Source of the DNA: Burkholderiales bacterium | GTDB lineage: Bacteria > Pseudomonadota > Gammaproteobacteria > Burkholderiales > Casimicrobiaceae | Assembly (NCBI GenBank): GCA_020847675.1 | Contig: JADLBN010000205.1 | Coordinates: 1 to 43,724, forward strand | Length of the DNA stretch: 43,724 nt | Reading direction: 5' to 3' | Shown here: positions 9,280 through 18,946 of the stretch, in pieces | How the letters are laid out: each line of letters begins with the position of its first letter | Numbering within the stretch: the stretch's first letter is position 1 | The notes under the pieces: generated by a model | The model's input: the letters and a program-made list of their open reading frames with translations, nothing else | The model's database searches: none | Told to the model about the DNA's origin: nothing | Position numbers and translations under genes: made by a program

Positions 9280-9657
9280 GTGAAGCTGCTCGACCGCGTT
9301 CTCAACCCGCGTGAAATCCGGAGGCGCCTGGGCCTCAACCAGGAGCAGTTCTGGACCCAGATCGGGGTCACGCAGAGCGGAGGCTCGCGCTACGAGAGCG
9401 GCCGCGAGATGCCGCGTCCGGTACGGGAGCTGCTTCGCCTGGTGCACGTGGAGCAGATCGACCTCTCGCAGGTCAAGCGCATCGATTTCGAAATCATCGG
9501 CTACCTGAAGGAATCGCATCCGGATCTCTACCGGAGCCTGCGCCGGGCCGCGCGCGGACGGCGTGGCGCACAAGGCACGCCGACGATGTCCGGCCTCGAC
9601 GAGGACCTCGGCGAAGACCTGTCCGATCCGGTCGACGTTCCCGATCCGCGCGTCTAG
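9280..9657 (+). CDS. Small helix-turn-helix DNA-binding protein
   Basis: The 125-residue product has an XRE-like helix-turn-helix in its first half: NPREIRRRLGLNQEQFWTQI, then GVTQSGGSRYESGREMPRPV, then a helix LRELLRLVHVEQIDL. This is a recognisable betaproteobacterial family of small HTH proteins (NQxxFWxxIGVTQSGGSRYE), so it probably binds DNA, although its targets are unknown. The second half is acidic and low in structure (DEDLGEDLSDPVDVPD). The GTG at 9280 is chosen because GGGAGGTACC precedes it and the motif starts right after. It lies between the divergent rnm-ppsR operon and ppsA, 126 bp upstream of ppsA, so a role in regulating the PEP node is possible but unproven. Confidence 0.82.
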   Translation: MKLLDRVLNPREIRRRLGLNQEQFWTQIGVTQSGGSRYESGREMPRPVRELLRLVHVEQIDLSQVKRIDFEIIGYLKESHPDLYRSLRRAARGRRGAQGTPTMSGLDEDLGEDLSDPVDVPDPRV

Positions 9658-9658
9658 C

Positions 9659-9677
9659 CTGCGCTGACGCAGCGCAG
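9659..9677 (+). terminator. Perfect 8-bp hairpin after the HTH gene
   Basis: CTGCGCTG (9659-9666) pairs with CAGCGCAG (9670-9677) around a 3-nt loop, beginning 2 bp after the HTH stop codon. No T-run follows (CACCCC), so it is not a classical intrinsic terminator. It could be a 3'-end stabiliser or an operator for ppsA. A TAGAAT -10-like box sits at 9706-9711 upstream of ppsA, without a clear -35. Confidence 0.4.
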
Positions 9678-9783
9678 CACCCCGGTTCGTCTGTCCCGCT
9701 CGCGGTAGAATCGCTGCCGCGCCGGCAGCCCGTTGCTGCGACGCGGCAAGCGGCGTATGCCATCGAAGGGCGGGGAGCGATCC

Positions 9784-12189
<2,406 letters not shown>

Positions 12190-12278
12190 CGCCGCAGCTG
12201 CGCCGGTCCCGACGCCGGTCGCGGGACAGGCCGAACGGCCGAAGGCGAAGCGCGGCGCACGCGTGTTTCGATGAGGCC

Positions 12279-12782
12279 ATGCGCCGCCTCGCGTCCCGAC
12301 GGTTCGACTTCACGCCTTCGCGGGCGATCCGTGCATTCGTCGTCGTGTCGCACGCGTCCTCGATCGCTCTCGTCGCCGCGATGCCCCTTGGCCTCCCGCT
12401 CGTCGCCGGTCTCGCGCTGCTCGTGGCTGCGCTGGGCGTGCGGACGTGGCGAGGTCTCGGGAGCGGCCTCGCGGGCATGGTGGTCCGGTCGGACGGTTCG
12501 GTCGCGGGGCTTGGCGCCGACGGACGCGCGCTGCCAGGCGCGTTGCGGGAAGGGAGCGTCGCCCTGCCTTTGCTTGCGACGATCGCCTGGCGCGCGGACG
12601 GCGAGCGTCGAACGCGGAAGGTGCCGGTGGCGTTCGATGCGCTCACGCCGGAGGCGCACCGCGAACTGCGGGTGTTCCTGCGCTACGCGACGAGCGGCCG
12701 GGACGATTCGCCGCCGTCGAGCCAGGCGCGGGCCTCGATCAGCGCGGCGCTCTCCGCCTTGGTCTGTCCGGCGAGGAGGTGA
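12279..12782 (+). CDS. YgfX-like small membrane protein
   Basis: The 167-residue product has one hydrophobic block of about 45 residues (IRAFVVVSHASSIALVAAMP through LALLVAALGVRTW), likely two membrane helices. A soluble tail follows with a repeated strand pattern (MVVRSDGSVAGLGADG, then VALPLLATIAWRADGERR) and a helix EAHRELRVFLRYA. This order, and the S/H...A..MP pattern of the first helix, resemble the YgfX/CptA family of inner-membrane proteins that partner SdhE in enterics. No sdhE is visible here, so the assignment is by shape. The ATG at 12279 follows GATGAGG. The last 100 bp overlap the convergent SDR gene; the final 30 or so residues may therefore be non-conserved. Confidence 0.6.
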   Translation: MRRLASRRFDFTPSRAIRAFVVVSHASSIALVAAMPLGLPLVAGLALLVAALGVRTWRGLGSGLAGMVVRSDGSVAGLGADGRALPGALREGSVALPLLATIAWRADGERRTRKVPVAFDALTPEAHRELRVFLRYATSGRDDSPPSSQARASISAALSALVCPARR

Positions 12783-13507
12783 AGGTACAGCGGAACGAGT
12801 CGCGCGGGTTCGGGGAGCCGGGCGCGATCCTCGCCGGGATGGGTGCGGCCTCGCAGCGGCGAGCGGATCGGGCCGGGAACGACCGCGTTCACGCGCAGAT
12901 TCGGCCGCGACTCCCATTCGTCCGCGAGTTCGCGCGCGAGCGCGGCGACCCCGGCCTTGGTGACGCCGTAGCCGCCCCAATACGCCCGCGGGGCGATGCC
13001 GCGGTCGTCGAGCGTGAAGACGACCGCGGCGTCCGGCGCCTTCGCGAGCAGCGGAGCGAGCGAGCGCGTGAGGCCCATCGGCGCGGCGAGATTGACCCGG
13101 AGCAGCGCGAGCCAGGCGTCGAACGACTGCTGCTCGATCGGGCCGAGCGTGCCCAACATCGCCGCGGCATGGACGATGCCGTCGAGCCGCTTGAACTGCG
13201 ACTCGAGCGCGGAGGCGACGTTGCCGAAGTCGGCGGCCTCCGCCTTCGCGAAGTCGAGCGGGAGGATGACCGGCTCCGCGTGACCGTCCGCCACGATCGC
13301 GTCGTAGAGCGCTTCGAGCCTGGGCAGGTGACGCCCGTGCAGCACGACGGTCGCGCCCTGCGCGGCGCACTCGCGCGCGAGCGGCTCGCCGAGCCCCCCG
13401 GTGGCACCTGTCACGAGGATCACGCGGTGGGCGAGGTCGGGCGGTGACGGTCGGGCGGGGTCGGGCAGGGGCACGGAGAGATTCCTGACTGGCGCGGGCC
13501 GAATCAT
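12683..13507 (-). CDS. YciK-like short-chain dehydrogenase/reductase
   Basis: The roughly 274-residue product is a classical SDR with the nucleotide-binding motif VILVTGATGGLGEPLARECA, HGRHLPRL for cofactor contact, GIVHAAAMLG (NNAG equivalent), and the catalytic YxxxK in YWGGYGVTKAG. The position normally holding the catalytic Ser is VVFTLDDRG, so Ser is absent, as I recall for betaproteobacterial YciK-like proteins. Substrate is unknown. The frame stays open far upstream with no stop, so the start is uncertain. The ATG at 13505-13507 is the last one before the tRNA promoter region, and a later start is possible. The gene diverges from the tRNA operon and converges with the YgfX-like gene, overlapping it by 100 bp. 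Confidence 0.82.
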   Translation of the reverse strand: MIRPAPVRNLSVPLPDPARPSPPDLAHRVILVTGATGGLGEPLARECAAQGATVVLHGRHLPRLEALYDAIVADGHAEPVILPLDFAKAEAADFGNVASALESQFKRLDGIVHAAAMLGTLGPIEQQSFDAWLALLRVNLAAPMGLTRSLAPLLAKAPDAAVVFTLDDRGIAPRAYWGGYGVTKAGVAALARELADEWESRPNLRVNAVVPGPIRSPLRGRTHPGEDRARLPEPARLVPLYLHLLAGQTKAESAALIEARAWLDGGESSRPLVA

Positions 13508-13548
13508 AACGTGGCGTGGCGCCGACACCGCGCGCGTCGCGACGCGAA

Positions 13549-13577
13549 TTGTGCGCGACGGTGGCCCCGTGTATAAT
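13549..13577 (+). promoter_or_regulatory. Sigma-70 promoter of the tRNA-Ala/tRNA-Glu unit
   Basis: A perfect -10 hexamer TATAAT lies at 13572-13577, and TTGTGC at 13549-13554 serves as -35, giving the optimal 17-bp spacing. Transcription would start near 13584, about 8 bp before the mature tRNA-Ala. Exact TATAAT is rare in this GC-rich sequence, which strengthens the call. Confidence 0.85.
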
Positions 13578-13591
13578 TTCGGATTCGCCGT

Positions 13592-13667
<76 letters not shown>

Positions 13668-13738
13668 CCGAACGAACGACCCCGCTTGCGCCGGCGCATT
13701 CGAGCGAGCGGGATGGCCGGCGGAATCCGCAGCACCGG

Positions 13739-13814
13739 GTCCCCATCGTCTAGAGGCCTAGGACATCGCCCTTTCACGGCGGTAACCGGGGTTCGAATCC
13801 CCGTGGGGACGCCA
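13739..13814 (+). tRNA. tRNA-Glu (anticodon TTC)
   Basis: The 76-nt cloverleaf starts GTCCCCATCGTCTAGAGG and ends GGGGACGCCA with encoded CCA. The anticodon arm is TCGCC-CTTTCAC-GGCGG with TTC at the anticodon, and the T-arm is CCGGG-GTTCGAATC-CCCG type. It lies 71 bp after tRNA-Ala and shares its upstream promoter. A terminator follows 30 bp downstream. Confidence 0.97.
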
Positions 13815-13844
13815 CCGTGACGACGGCGGCGAAGGCAGGACAGG

Positions 13845-13870
13845 AAACGGCCCGCGAACGCGGGCCGTTT
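13845..13870 (+). terminator. Intrinsic terminator of the tRNA unit
   Basis: AAACGGCCCGCG (13845-13856) and CGCGGGCCGTTT (13859-13870) form a perfect 12-bp stem with a 2-nt centre, followed by CTGCTT. The A/T ends of the stem supply the short U-run. It separates the tRNA unit from the following methyltransferase gene and argues against the GTG at 13817 being that gene's start. Confidence 0.85.
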
Positions 13871-13921
13871 CTGCTTGGGGCAGGGCTGGTGCAATGGGCA
13901 GGACATCGGCGGGAGCGCGGA

Positions 13922-15466
13922 ATGGACGACGGATCCGGAGTGAAGGCAGCCGAGGCTTCGAACGCGCGACCGACCGCGCACGATGCGACGACCGACGCGA
14001 TCAGGCACTCGTACAAGGCGTTTCCCTACGACAGTCGCCCGTGCCCGACCAGCACGCCGGCGCGAATCGCCACGGTCGCGCGGCTCCTGGGCGTGGAGGC
14101 ACCGGATCCGGCCCGGGCACGGGTGCTGGAGATCGCCTGCAGTGACGGCGGCAACCTGGTTCCGATGGCCTGTGCGACGCCAGGCGGCCGGTTCGTCGGC
14201 ATCGACCTCGCGTCCGAAGCGGTCGAGGTGGCGCGCGGCATGGCGCGAGACCTCGGCGTCGGCAACCTGACGCTGATCGACGGCGACCTGCGGAACCTGC
14301 CGTCCGATCTCGGGCCCTTCGACTACATCGTCGCGCACGGCTTCCACTCGTGGGTACCGCCGGAGGTGCGCGTCGCGATGTTCGACACGATGCGCACGAA
14401 CCTCGCGCCGGACGGTATCGCCTTCGTGAGCCACAACGTCATGCCCGGATGCGCGCTGCGGGGGATCCCGTGGAGCGCCGTGCGGCCGCAGGTCATGGAC
14501 ATCGAGGATCCCGCCAGGCGGATCGCCGAGGCACGCGCGGTCGCGGGGCGGATGGCGACCACGATGTCGCGGCTGCCCGGGATGGCCGTGGCCGTTGCCG
14601 AGGAGTTTCGCGACCTGGCCGAGCGGCAGGACATCGTGCTCGTGCACGACGACCTCGCGTCGCTCAATCAGCCGGTCTATTTGCGCGACATCGCGGCCGA
14701 GGCGGCCTCGCACGGCCTCGAGTGGCTCGCCGACGCCGATCCCTCGCGGCACGTTGCGTACGCATACGACGAGCCGATGAACCGCTGGCTCGCGAGCCTC
14801 GACCGGATGGCGAGGGAGCACGTCGTCGATCACCTGCGCCTGAGGCGCTATCGCGAGTCGCTGTTCGTGCATCAGGGGCGGCCACCCGGCGCGCCGATGT
14901 CGCCGGAGCGGCTGGGCGCGATGCACGTAGCCGCTGCCAACTCGACGGTCGAGCGCCACGCATCGTTGCCCGCGCCTCCCGCCGCAGGCGACCGTTCGGG
15001 TCCGGCGGTCCAGCGCCGGCTCCTCGACCGCCTCGTCCGCCTGCATCCGTCCAGCGCGCCGGTCGCGGAGGTCGTCGGCTGGATCGCCGGCGACGCCGCG
15101 CCCGGTTCGCCGCTCGCCGATCCGCCGCAGGCGCGGCAACTGCTGCTCTCGGCTTGCGCGACCGGCGTCTTCGTACCGCTCGGCTGGCCGGTCGACGCCA
15201 ATCGCGTCGCCGGTGAGCGGCCATGCGTCTTCGCTCCGGCCCGCTGGCAGGCCGAGCGGCACGAGTACGTCGTGAACCTGCGGCACGACGGCGTCGTTTT
15301 CACCGACGCGGTGCAGCGCCGCCTGCTGCCGTTGCTCGACGGCACGCGAACGCGGGCTGAACTCTCGCAGGCCCTCGCCCGCATCGCCGCGGACCTCGGG
15401 AAGCCGGCGCGCCCGCTCGGCGAGCACCTCGCGCACTTCACCTCGATCGGGCTGGTCGAGCGGTGA
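13922..15466 (+). CDS. SAM-dependent methyltransferase with C-terminal regulatory domain
   Basis: The product, about 514 residues, begins with a class I methyltransferase fold. Motif I is VLEIACSDGGNLVPMA, then GRFVGIDLASEAVEVARGMA (motif II Asp) and GPFDYIVAHGFHSWVPPEVR (motif IV). The region from about residue 220 (MSRLPGMAVAVAEEFRDLAE, DDLASLNQPVYLRDIAAEAA) matches the methyltransferase-regulatory-domain family (PF10119 type), and a C-terminal module contains PARWQAE and LLDGTRTRAELSQAL. Substrate is unknown. The ATG at 13922 is preferred over the GTG at 13817, since the terminator lies between and GGGAG precedes it. The next gene appears to repeat its C-terminal module. Confidence 0.8.
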   Translation: MDDGSGVKAAEASNARPTAHDATTDAIRHSYKAFPYDSRPCPTSTPARIATVARLLGVEAPDPARARVLEIACSDGGNLVPMACATPGGRFVGIDLASEAVEVARGMARDLGVGNLTLIDGDLRNLPSDLGPFDYIVAHGFHSWVPPEVRVAMFDTMRTNLAPDGIAFVSHNVMPGCALRGIPWSAVRPQVMDIEDPARRIAEARAVAGRMATTMSRLPGMAVAVAEEFRDLAERQDIVLVHDDLASLNQPVYLRDIAAEAASHGLEWLADADPSRHVAYAYDEPMNRWLASLDRMAREHVVDHLRLRRYRESLFVHQGRPPGAPMSPERLGAMHVAAANSTVERHASLPAPPAAGDRSGPAVQRRLLDRLVRLHPSSAPVAEVVGWIAGDAAPGSPLADPPQARQLLLSACATGVFVPLGWPVDANRVAGERPCVFAPARWQAERHEYVVNLRHDGVVFTDAVQRRLLPLLDGTRTRAELSQALARIAADLGKPARPLGEHLAHFTSIGLVER

Positions 15467-15527
15467 TCGCGCGACTCCGTTCCGCGGTCGACGGGATGCA
15501 CCTGCCGGCTCTGCCTGGAGTCCGGGG

Positions 15528-15977
15528 TTGACCTCGACGATCCGCGACAGCCTGAACGGTCGCGATGACCCACTCGCCGGCCGGTTCCCGGGCAGCGCGA
15601 GCGTTGCGGAACCGACGGCGTTCCTCGTGGAGCGCGGCATGGCCGCGGACGCGGCGCGCGAACGGATCCCGAGGGCCTGCGTTTCCGGCGCGGCCGAACT
15701 GCTCTCGCGCCCGCTCGTCGCCGTGCGGCAAGCAGGCGCGCGCCCGCGCTCATTCGCGGTTGCGCGCTGGCAGGCCGCCCGCGGATCGATCGTGACGTCG
15801 CTGCGGCACGAAGGCATCCGGATCGACGAACCAGAGGGGCGGGCGCTTCCCGCCGCGGCAGACGGCACGCGCGACCGCGAAGCGCTCGCCGCGACGCTCG
15901 GCGGACGTCCCGATGCGAGACAAGTCGTCGACCGCTTTCTCGCCCGATTCGCCGACACCGGCCTGATCGAGGCCTGA
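15528..15977 (+). CDS. Small protein resembling the C-terminal module of the preceding methyltransferase
   Basis: A 149-codon frame from TTG at 15528 (GGAG upstream) ends at 15977. Its second half, FAVARWQAARGSIVTSLRHE and then ADGTRDREALAATLGG, parallels the preceding protein's FAPARWQAERHEYVVNLRHD and LDGTRTRAELSQALAR. Both end in a similar helix and I-E-x terminus (FADTGLIEA versus FTSIGLVER). No methyltransferase or regulatory core is present. It is therefore either a diverged stand-alone partner or the remnant of a tandem duplication that lost its N-terminal part. Start choice is uncertain; an ATG in frame lies about 36 codons later. It is 17 bp upstream of the M20 peptidase gene. Confidence 0.6.
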   Translation: MTSTIRDSLNGRDDPLAGRFPGSASVAEPTAFLVERGMAADAARERIPRACVSGAAELLSRPLVAVRQAGARPRSFAVARWQAARGSIVTSLRHEGIRIDEPEGRALPAAADGTRDREALAATLGGRPDARQVVDRFLARFADTGLIEA

Positions 15978-15994
15978 TCCCAGGGAGCCAAGCC

Positions 15995-17422
15995 ATGACC
16001 GACCACGACAGCCTGCAGCGACGCATCGCCGACCACTGGGACCGCGAGATCGTCCGCGAGATCACCGACTACATCCGCGTGCCGGCCAAGTCCCCGCACT
16101 TCGACGCAGACTGGCGCGCGCACGGCCACATCGAGACGGTGATCCGCAATGCGGAGCGCTGGGTGCGGGCGCAGGATCTGCGCGGGCTCGCGGTCGAGAT
16201 CGTCCGCCTCGAGGGCCGCACGCCGCTCCTGTTCTTCGACGTTCCCGCTTCCGGTGCCGCCGCGCACGGGCCGACCGTCCTGCTCTACGGCCACCTGGAC
16301 AAGCAGCCCGAGATGACGGGCTGGCACGAAGGTCACGGTCCCTGGTCGCCGCACCTCGAGGACGGGAAGCTCTACGGCCGGGGCGGCGCGGACGACGGTT
16401 ACGCGGTCTACGCGGCGATCGCCGCGCTCAAGGCGCTCGAGGCGGAGGGCATGCCGCACGCGCGCTGCGTCGGCGTGATCGAGACCTGCGAGGAGTCCGG
16501 CAGCTACGACCTGCCTGCCTACCTCGAACTCCTCGCGCCGCGACTCGGACCGGTCGATCTCGTGATCGGTCTCGACTCGGGAGCAGGTGACTACGAGCGC
16601 CTGTGGCAGACGACCTCGCTCCGCGGCCTCGCGGGCGGCACGCTCTCGGTCGAGGTGCTGACCGAGGGCGTGCACTCGGGCGACGCGAGCGGCGTCGTGC
16701 CTTCGTCGTTCCGCATCCTGCGCCACCTGCTCGAGCGGATCGAAGACAGCGGCACCGGCCGCATCGTACCGGCCGGATTCCACGCGCCGATTCCCGACGA
16801 GCGCGTCACCCAGGCGCGCGACGCCGCGCGCATCCTCGGCGCGCCGATGATCGGGCGCTTCCCCTGGTCGGGCGGCACGAAGCCGATGACCTCCGATGGG
16901 ACCGAAGCGGTTCTCAACCGGACCTGGCGTCCGGCCCTGTCGGTCACCGGGGCGGACGGGCTGCCGCCGATCGCGAACGCCGGCAACGTGCTGCGCCCGT
17001 CCACGCAGGTGAAGCTCTCGCTGCGACTGCCGCCGACCGTCGACGGCGAACGCGCGTCCCATGCGCTCAAGCGCCTCGTCGAGGCCGACCCGCCGCACGG
17101 CGCGATCGTGCGCTTCACCGAAGACGCGCACGCGAGCGGATGGAACGCGCCCCCGACCGCGGCGTGGCTCGCCGCGGCGCTCGACGCCGCCTCGCGCGCG
17201 CACTACGGAGCGCCGTCCGGCGCACTGGGCGAGGGCGGGACCATTCCGTTCATGGGCATGCTGGGCAAGCAATTCCCCGAGGCGCAGTTCCTGATCACCG
17301 GGGTGCTCGGCCCGAAGTCCAACGCGCACGGACCGAACGAATTCCTGCACATCCCGTACGCGAAGAAACTCAACGCCTGCGTCGCGCAGGTGATCGTCGC
17401 GCACGCGCGGCGCGGCGGCTGA
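15995..17422 (+). CDS. M20-family metallopeptidase
   Basis: The 475-residue protein is an M20 (CNDP/PepV/ArgE-type) zinc metallohydrolase, probably a dipeptidase or deacylase. Visible features are VLLYGHLDKQPEM (first metal His and catalytic Asp), LYGRGGADDGYAVYAAI (bridging Asp), VIETCEESGS (catalytic Glu pair), VIGLDSG, and a C-terminal metal His region with GPKSNAHGPNEFLHI. The dimerisation domain includes LAGGTLSVEVLTEGVHSGDASG. The ATG at 15995 follows CAGGGAG. The gene is close behind the methyltransferase pair, so cotranscription is likely. No transporter lies nearby to hint at the substrate. It converges with the DnaQ/GIY-YIG gene with only 13 bp between stops. Confidence 0.9.
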   Translation: MTDHDSLQRRIADHWDREIVREITDYIRVPAKSPHFDADWRAHGHIETVIRNAERWVRAQDLRGLAVEIVRLEGRTPLLFFDVPASGAAAHGPTVLLYGHLDKQPEMTGWHEGHGPWSPHLEDGKLYGRGGADDGYAVYAAIAALKALEAEGMPHARCVGVIETCEESGSYDLPAYLELLAPRLGPVDLVIGLDSGAGDYERLWQTTSLRGLAGGTLSVEVLTEGVHSGDASGVVPSSFRILRHLLERIEDSGTGRIVPAGFHAPIPDERVTQARDAARILGAPMIGRFPWSGGTKPMTSDGTEAVLNRTWRPALSVTGADGLPPIANAGNVLRPSTQVKLSLRLPPTVDGERASHALKRLVEADPPHGAIVRFTEDAHASGWNAPPTAAWLAAALDAASRAHYGAPSGALGEGGTIPFMGMLGKQFPEAQFLITGVLGPKSNAHGPNEFLHIPYAKKLNACVAQVIVAHARRGG

Positions 17423-17435
17423 TCGGCGCGGGGCG

Positions 17436-18866
17436 TCAGGCCGCTTCGGCGGCCGCGAATCCGCCGGGAAACGGGACGAAGCTCCCGGGTGTCTTCGCGT
17501 AGCGCTTGAGCAGCAACCGGCAGACGTCGAGATCGAACGCGGGCTGCACCCGTGCCGCGAGGAGTTCGCCGAGTTCGGCTTCGTCGCGCGCGGTTCCGAG
17601 CCAGTGCCAGTCGCGGACCACGTGAACGTCCACGCGCGCGCCGTTCTCGGAAGCCTCGCGCACGAGCGCGGGCCCCGGCCACGGCCATGCGGGTATGCGC
17701 AGTCCCTCCAGCGCCGCGCGCAGCCGCTCGTCGTGCGCGGCCGCGGACTCCGCGCCGACACAGGCGCCTTCGCAGCGGCCGAGCTGGCGCGCGAAGCAGG
17801 GGCCGTCCCGTCGCTCGAGCCGAAGCCTCGCCCAGCACAGCCGGTGCTCGCCTGCGAGCGATTGCAGGTGCGCGCGCATCGCGGCCCTCGACGAGAACGG
17901 GCCGTAGGCGCCGGGAACGCCCGAGGGTTCGATGGCGTCGGCGCGAACGAACGCCGGACGGCCGGTGTCGTCCATGACCATGACGCCCGCGTCCGCCTTC
18001 CTTCGCAGCGCGCGGTTGTGGGAGGGCATCACCTCCTTGACGAGCCGCGCCTCGCGCAGGAGCGCGCCGAGTTCGCCCGCGGTGGTTTCGAACTCGATGC
18101 GGCGGATCTCGGCCGACATCCGGAGATCGGTCTCGCGGCCCCAGTCCCCGCAGAAATGGGCGGCGACGCGCTCGCGCAGCCGGATGCTCTTGCCGATGTA
18201 GAGCGGGAGCGGATTGTCGCCGTAGAACAGGTAGACGCCGGGGCAGTCCGGGATCGCGTCGAGCGCGTCGGGCGGAAGCTGCGGCGGCAGGCTTGGAATC
18301 CTGAGCAGGCGCTTCACGGCCGCCTCGACGTCCGCGGCAGGGCGAGTCTGGTAGAGGCGCTGCACGAACTGCCACAGCGCGCGCGCGTCGCCGAGCGCGC
18401 GGTGCCGGCCGCCGGGGTCAAGACCGTGCCGCTCGATCAACGCGTCGAGCCCGTGGCTGCCCGCCTCCGGATCGAGACGGCGGGACAGCCGGACCGTGCA
18501 GAGGACCTTCGGCGAGAACGCAAGGCCGGCGCGGGCGAACGCGTGCTTGAGGAAGCCGAAATCGAACCGGGCGTTGTGCGCGACGAACAGGCAGCCGGCG
18601 AGGCGCCCGGCGACGTCCTGCGCGATCGACCCGAAGGCCGGGGCGCCGCGCACCATGGCGTCGGTGATGCCGGTCATCGCCTGGATGACCGGCGGAATCG
18701 GCACCCCGGGGTCCACGAGAGACGACCACTCGGCCACGCGCGGCGGGCCGCCGCCCGGGTCCGAGTCGACCCGCACGATCCCGACCTCGGTGATCCGGTC
18801 TTCGCCCGCGCGGGTTCCGGTGGTTTCGAGGTCGACGAAGGCGATCGAAGGGGCGAAGAGATTCAC
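17436..18866 (-). CDS. DnaQ-type 3'-5' exonuclease fused to GIY-YIG (Cho/UvrC-N-like) nuclease
   Basis: The 476-residue protein joins two nuclease folds. Residues 8-180 form a DEDD exonuclease: AFVDLETTGTRAG (Asp12, Glu14), VAHNARFDFGFL (Asp), and HRALGDARALW (catalytic His, Asp). From about residue 205 a GIY-YIG domain follows (CPGVYLFYGDNPLPLYIGKS, then LRERVAAHF and the EARLVKEVMPSHN glutamate). A UvrC/Cho-like tail with paired Cys ends it (DGPCFARQLGRCEGACVG). E. coli Cho is an SOS-induced repair nuclease that incises 3' of lesions. The GTG at 18864-18866 is preceded by GAGGAA and starts exactly at the exonuclease fold. The divergent lexA-like gene and LexA-box-like palindromes lie in the 80-bp shared upstream region. 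Confidence 0.88.
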   Translation of the reverse strand: MNLFAPSIAFVDLETTGTRAGEDRITEVGIVRVDSDPGGGPPRVAEWSSLVDPGVPIPPVIQAMTGITDAMVRGAPAFGSIAQDVAGRLAGCLFVAHNARFDFGFLKHAFARAGLAFSPKVLCTVRLSRRLDPEAGSHGLDALIERHGLDPGGRHRALGDARALWQFVQRLYQTRPAADVEAAVKRLLRIPSLPPQLPPDALDAIPDCPGVYLFYGDNPLPLYIGKSIRLRERVAAHFCGDWGRETDLRMSAEIRRIEFETTAGELGALLREARLVKEVMPSHNRALRRKADAGVMVMDDTGRPAFVRADAIEPSGVPGAYGPFSSRAAMRAHLQSLAGEHRLCWARLRLERRDGPCFARQLGRCEGACVGAESAAAHDERLRAALEGLRIPAWPWPGPALVREASENGARVDVHVVRDWHWLGTARDEAELGELLAARVQPAFDLDVCRLLLKRYAKTPGSFVPFPGGFAAAEAA

Positions 18867-18911
18867 CGGGTTCCTCGGAGGGCAGGGCGCCGCGCCTGCC
18901 CGCAGGGGGGG

Positions 18912-18939
18912 TTGATTTCCGAACGTTCGTTCGTTATCG
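18912..18939 (+). promoter_or_regulatory. Promoter of the LexA-like gene
   Basis: TTGATT at 18912-18917 and TTATCG at 18934-18939 form a plausible sigma-70 promoter with 16-bp spacing. A CGAAC-N4-GTTCG palindrome occupies the spacer, so repressor binding there would block RNA polymerase directly. Confidence 0.6.
18920..18933. promoter_or_regulatory. Putative LexA-type operator 1
   Basis: CGAACGTTCGTTCG has exact inverted half-sites CGAAC and GTTCG with a 4-bp centre, the symmetry of the Gram-positive LexA (Cheo) box. It lies between the -35 and -10 of the LexA-like gene and 54 bp upstream of the divergent nuclease start. Both genes could be controlled from it. Confidence 0.65.
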
Positions 18940-18946
18940 TAGCACC

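Noticed and set aside
13817-13921. N-terminal extension of the methyltransferase from GTG 13817
   Set aside because: It would run through the tRNA terminator. The ATG at 13922 has a Shine-Dalgarno and precedes the conserved part.
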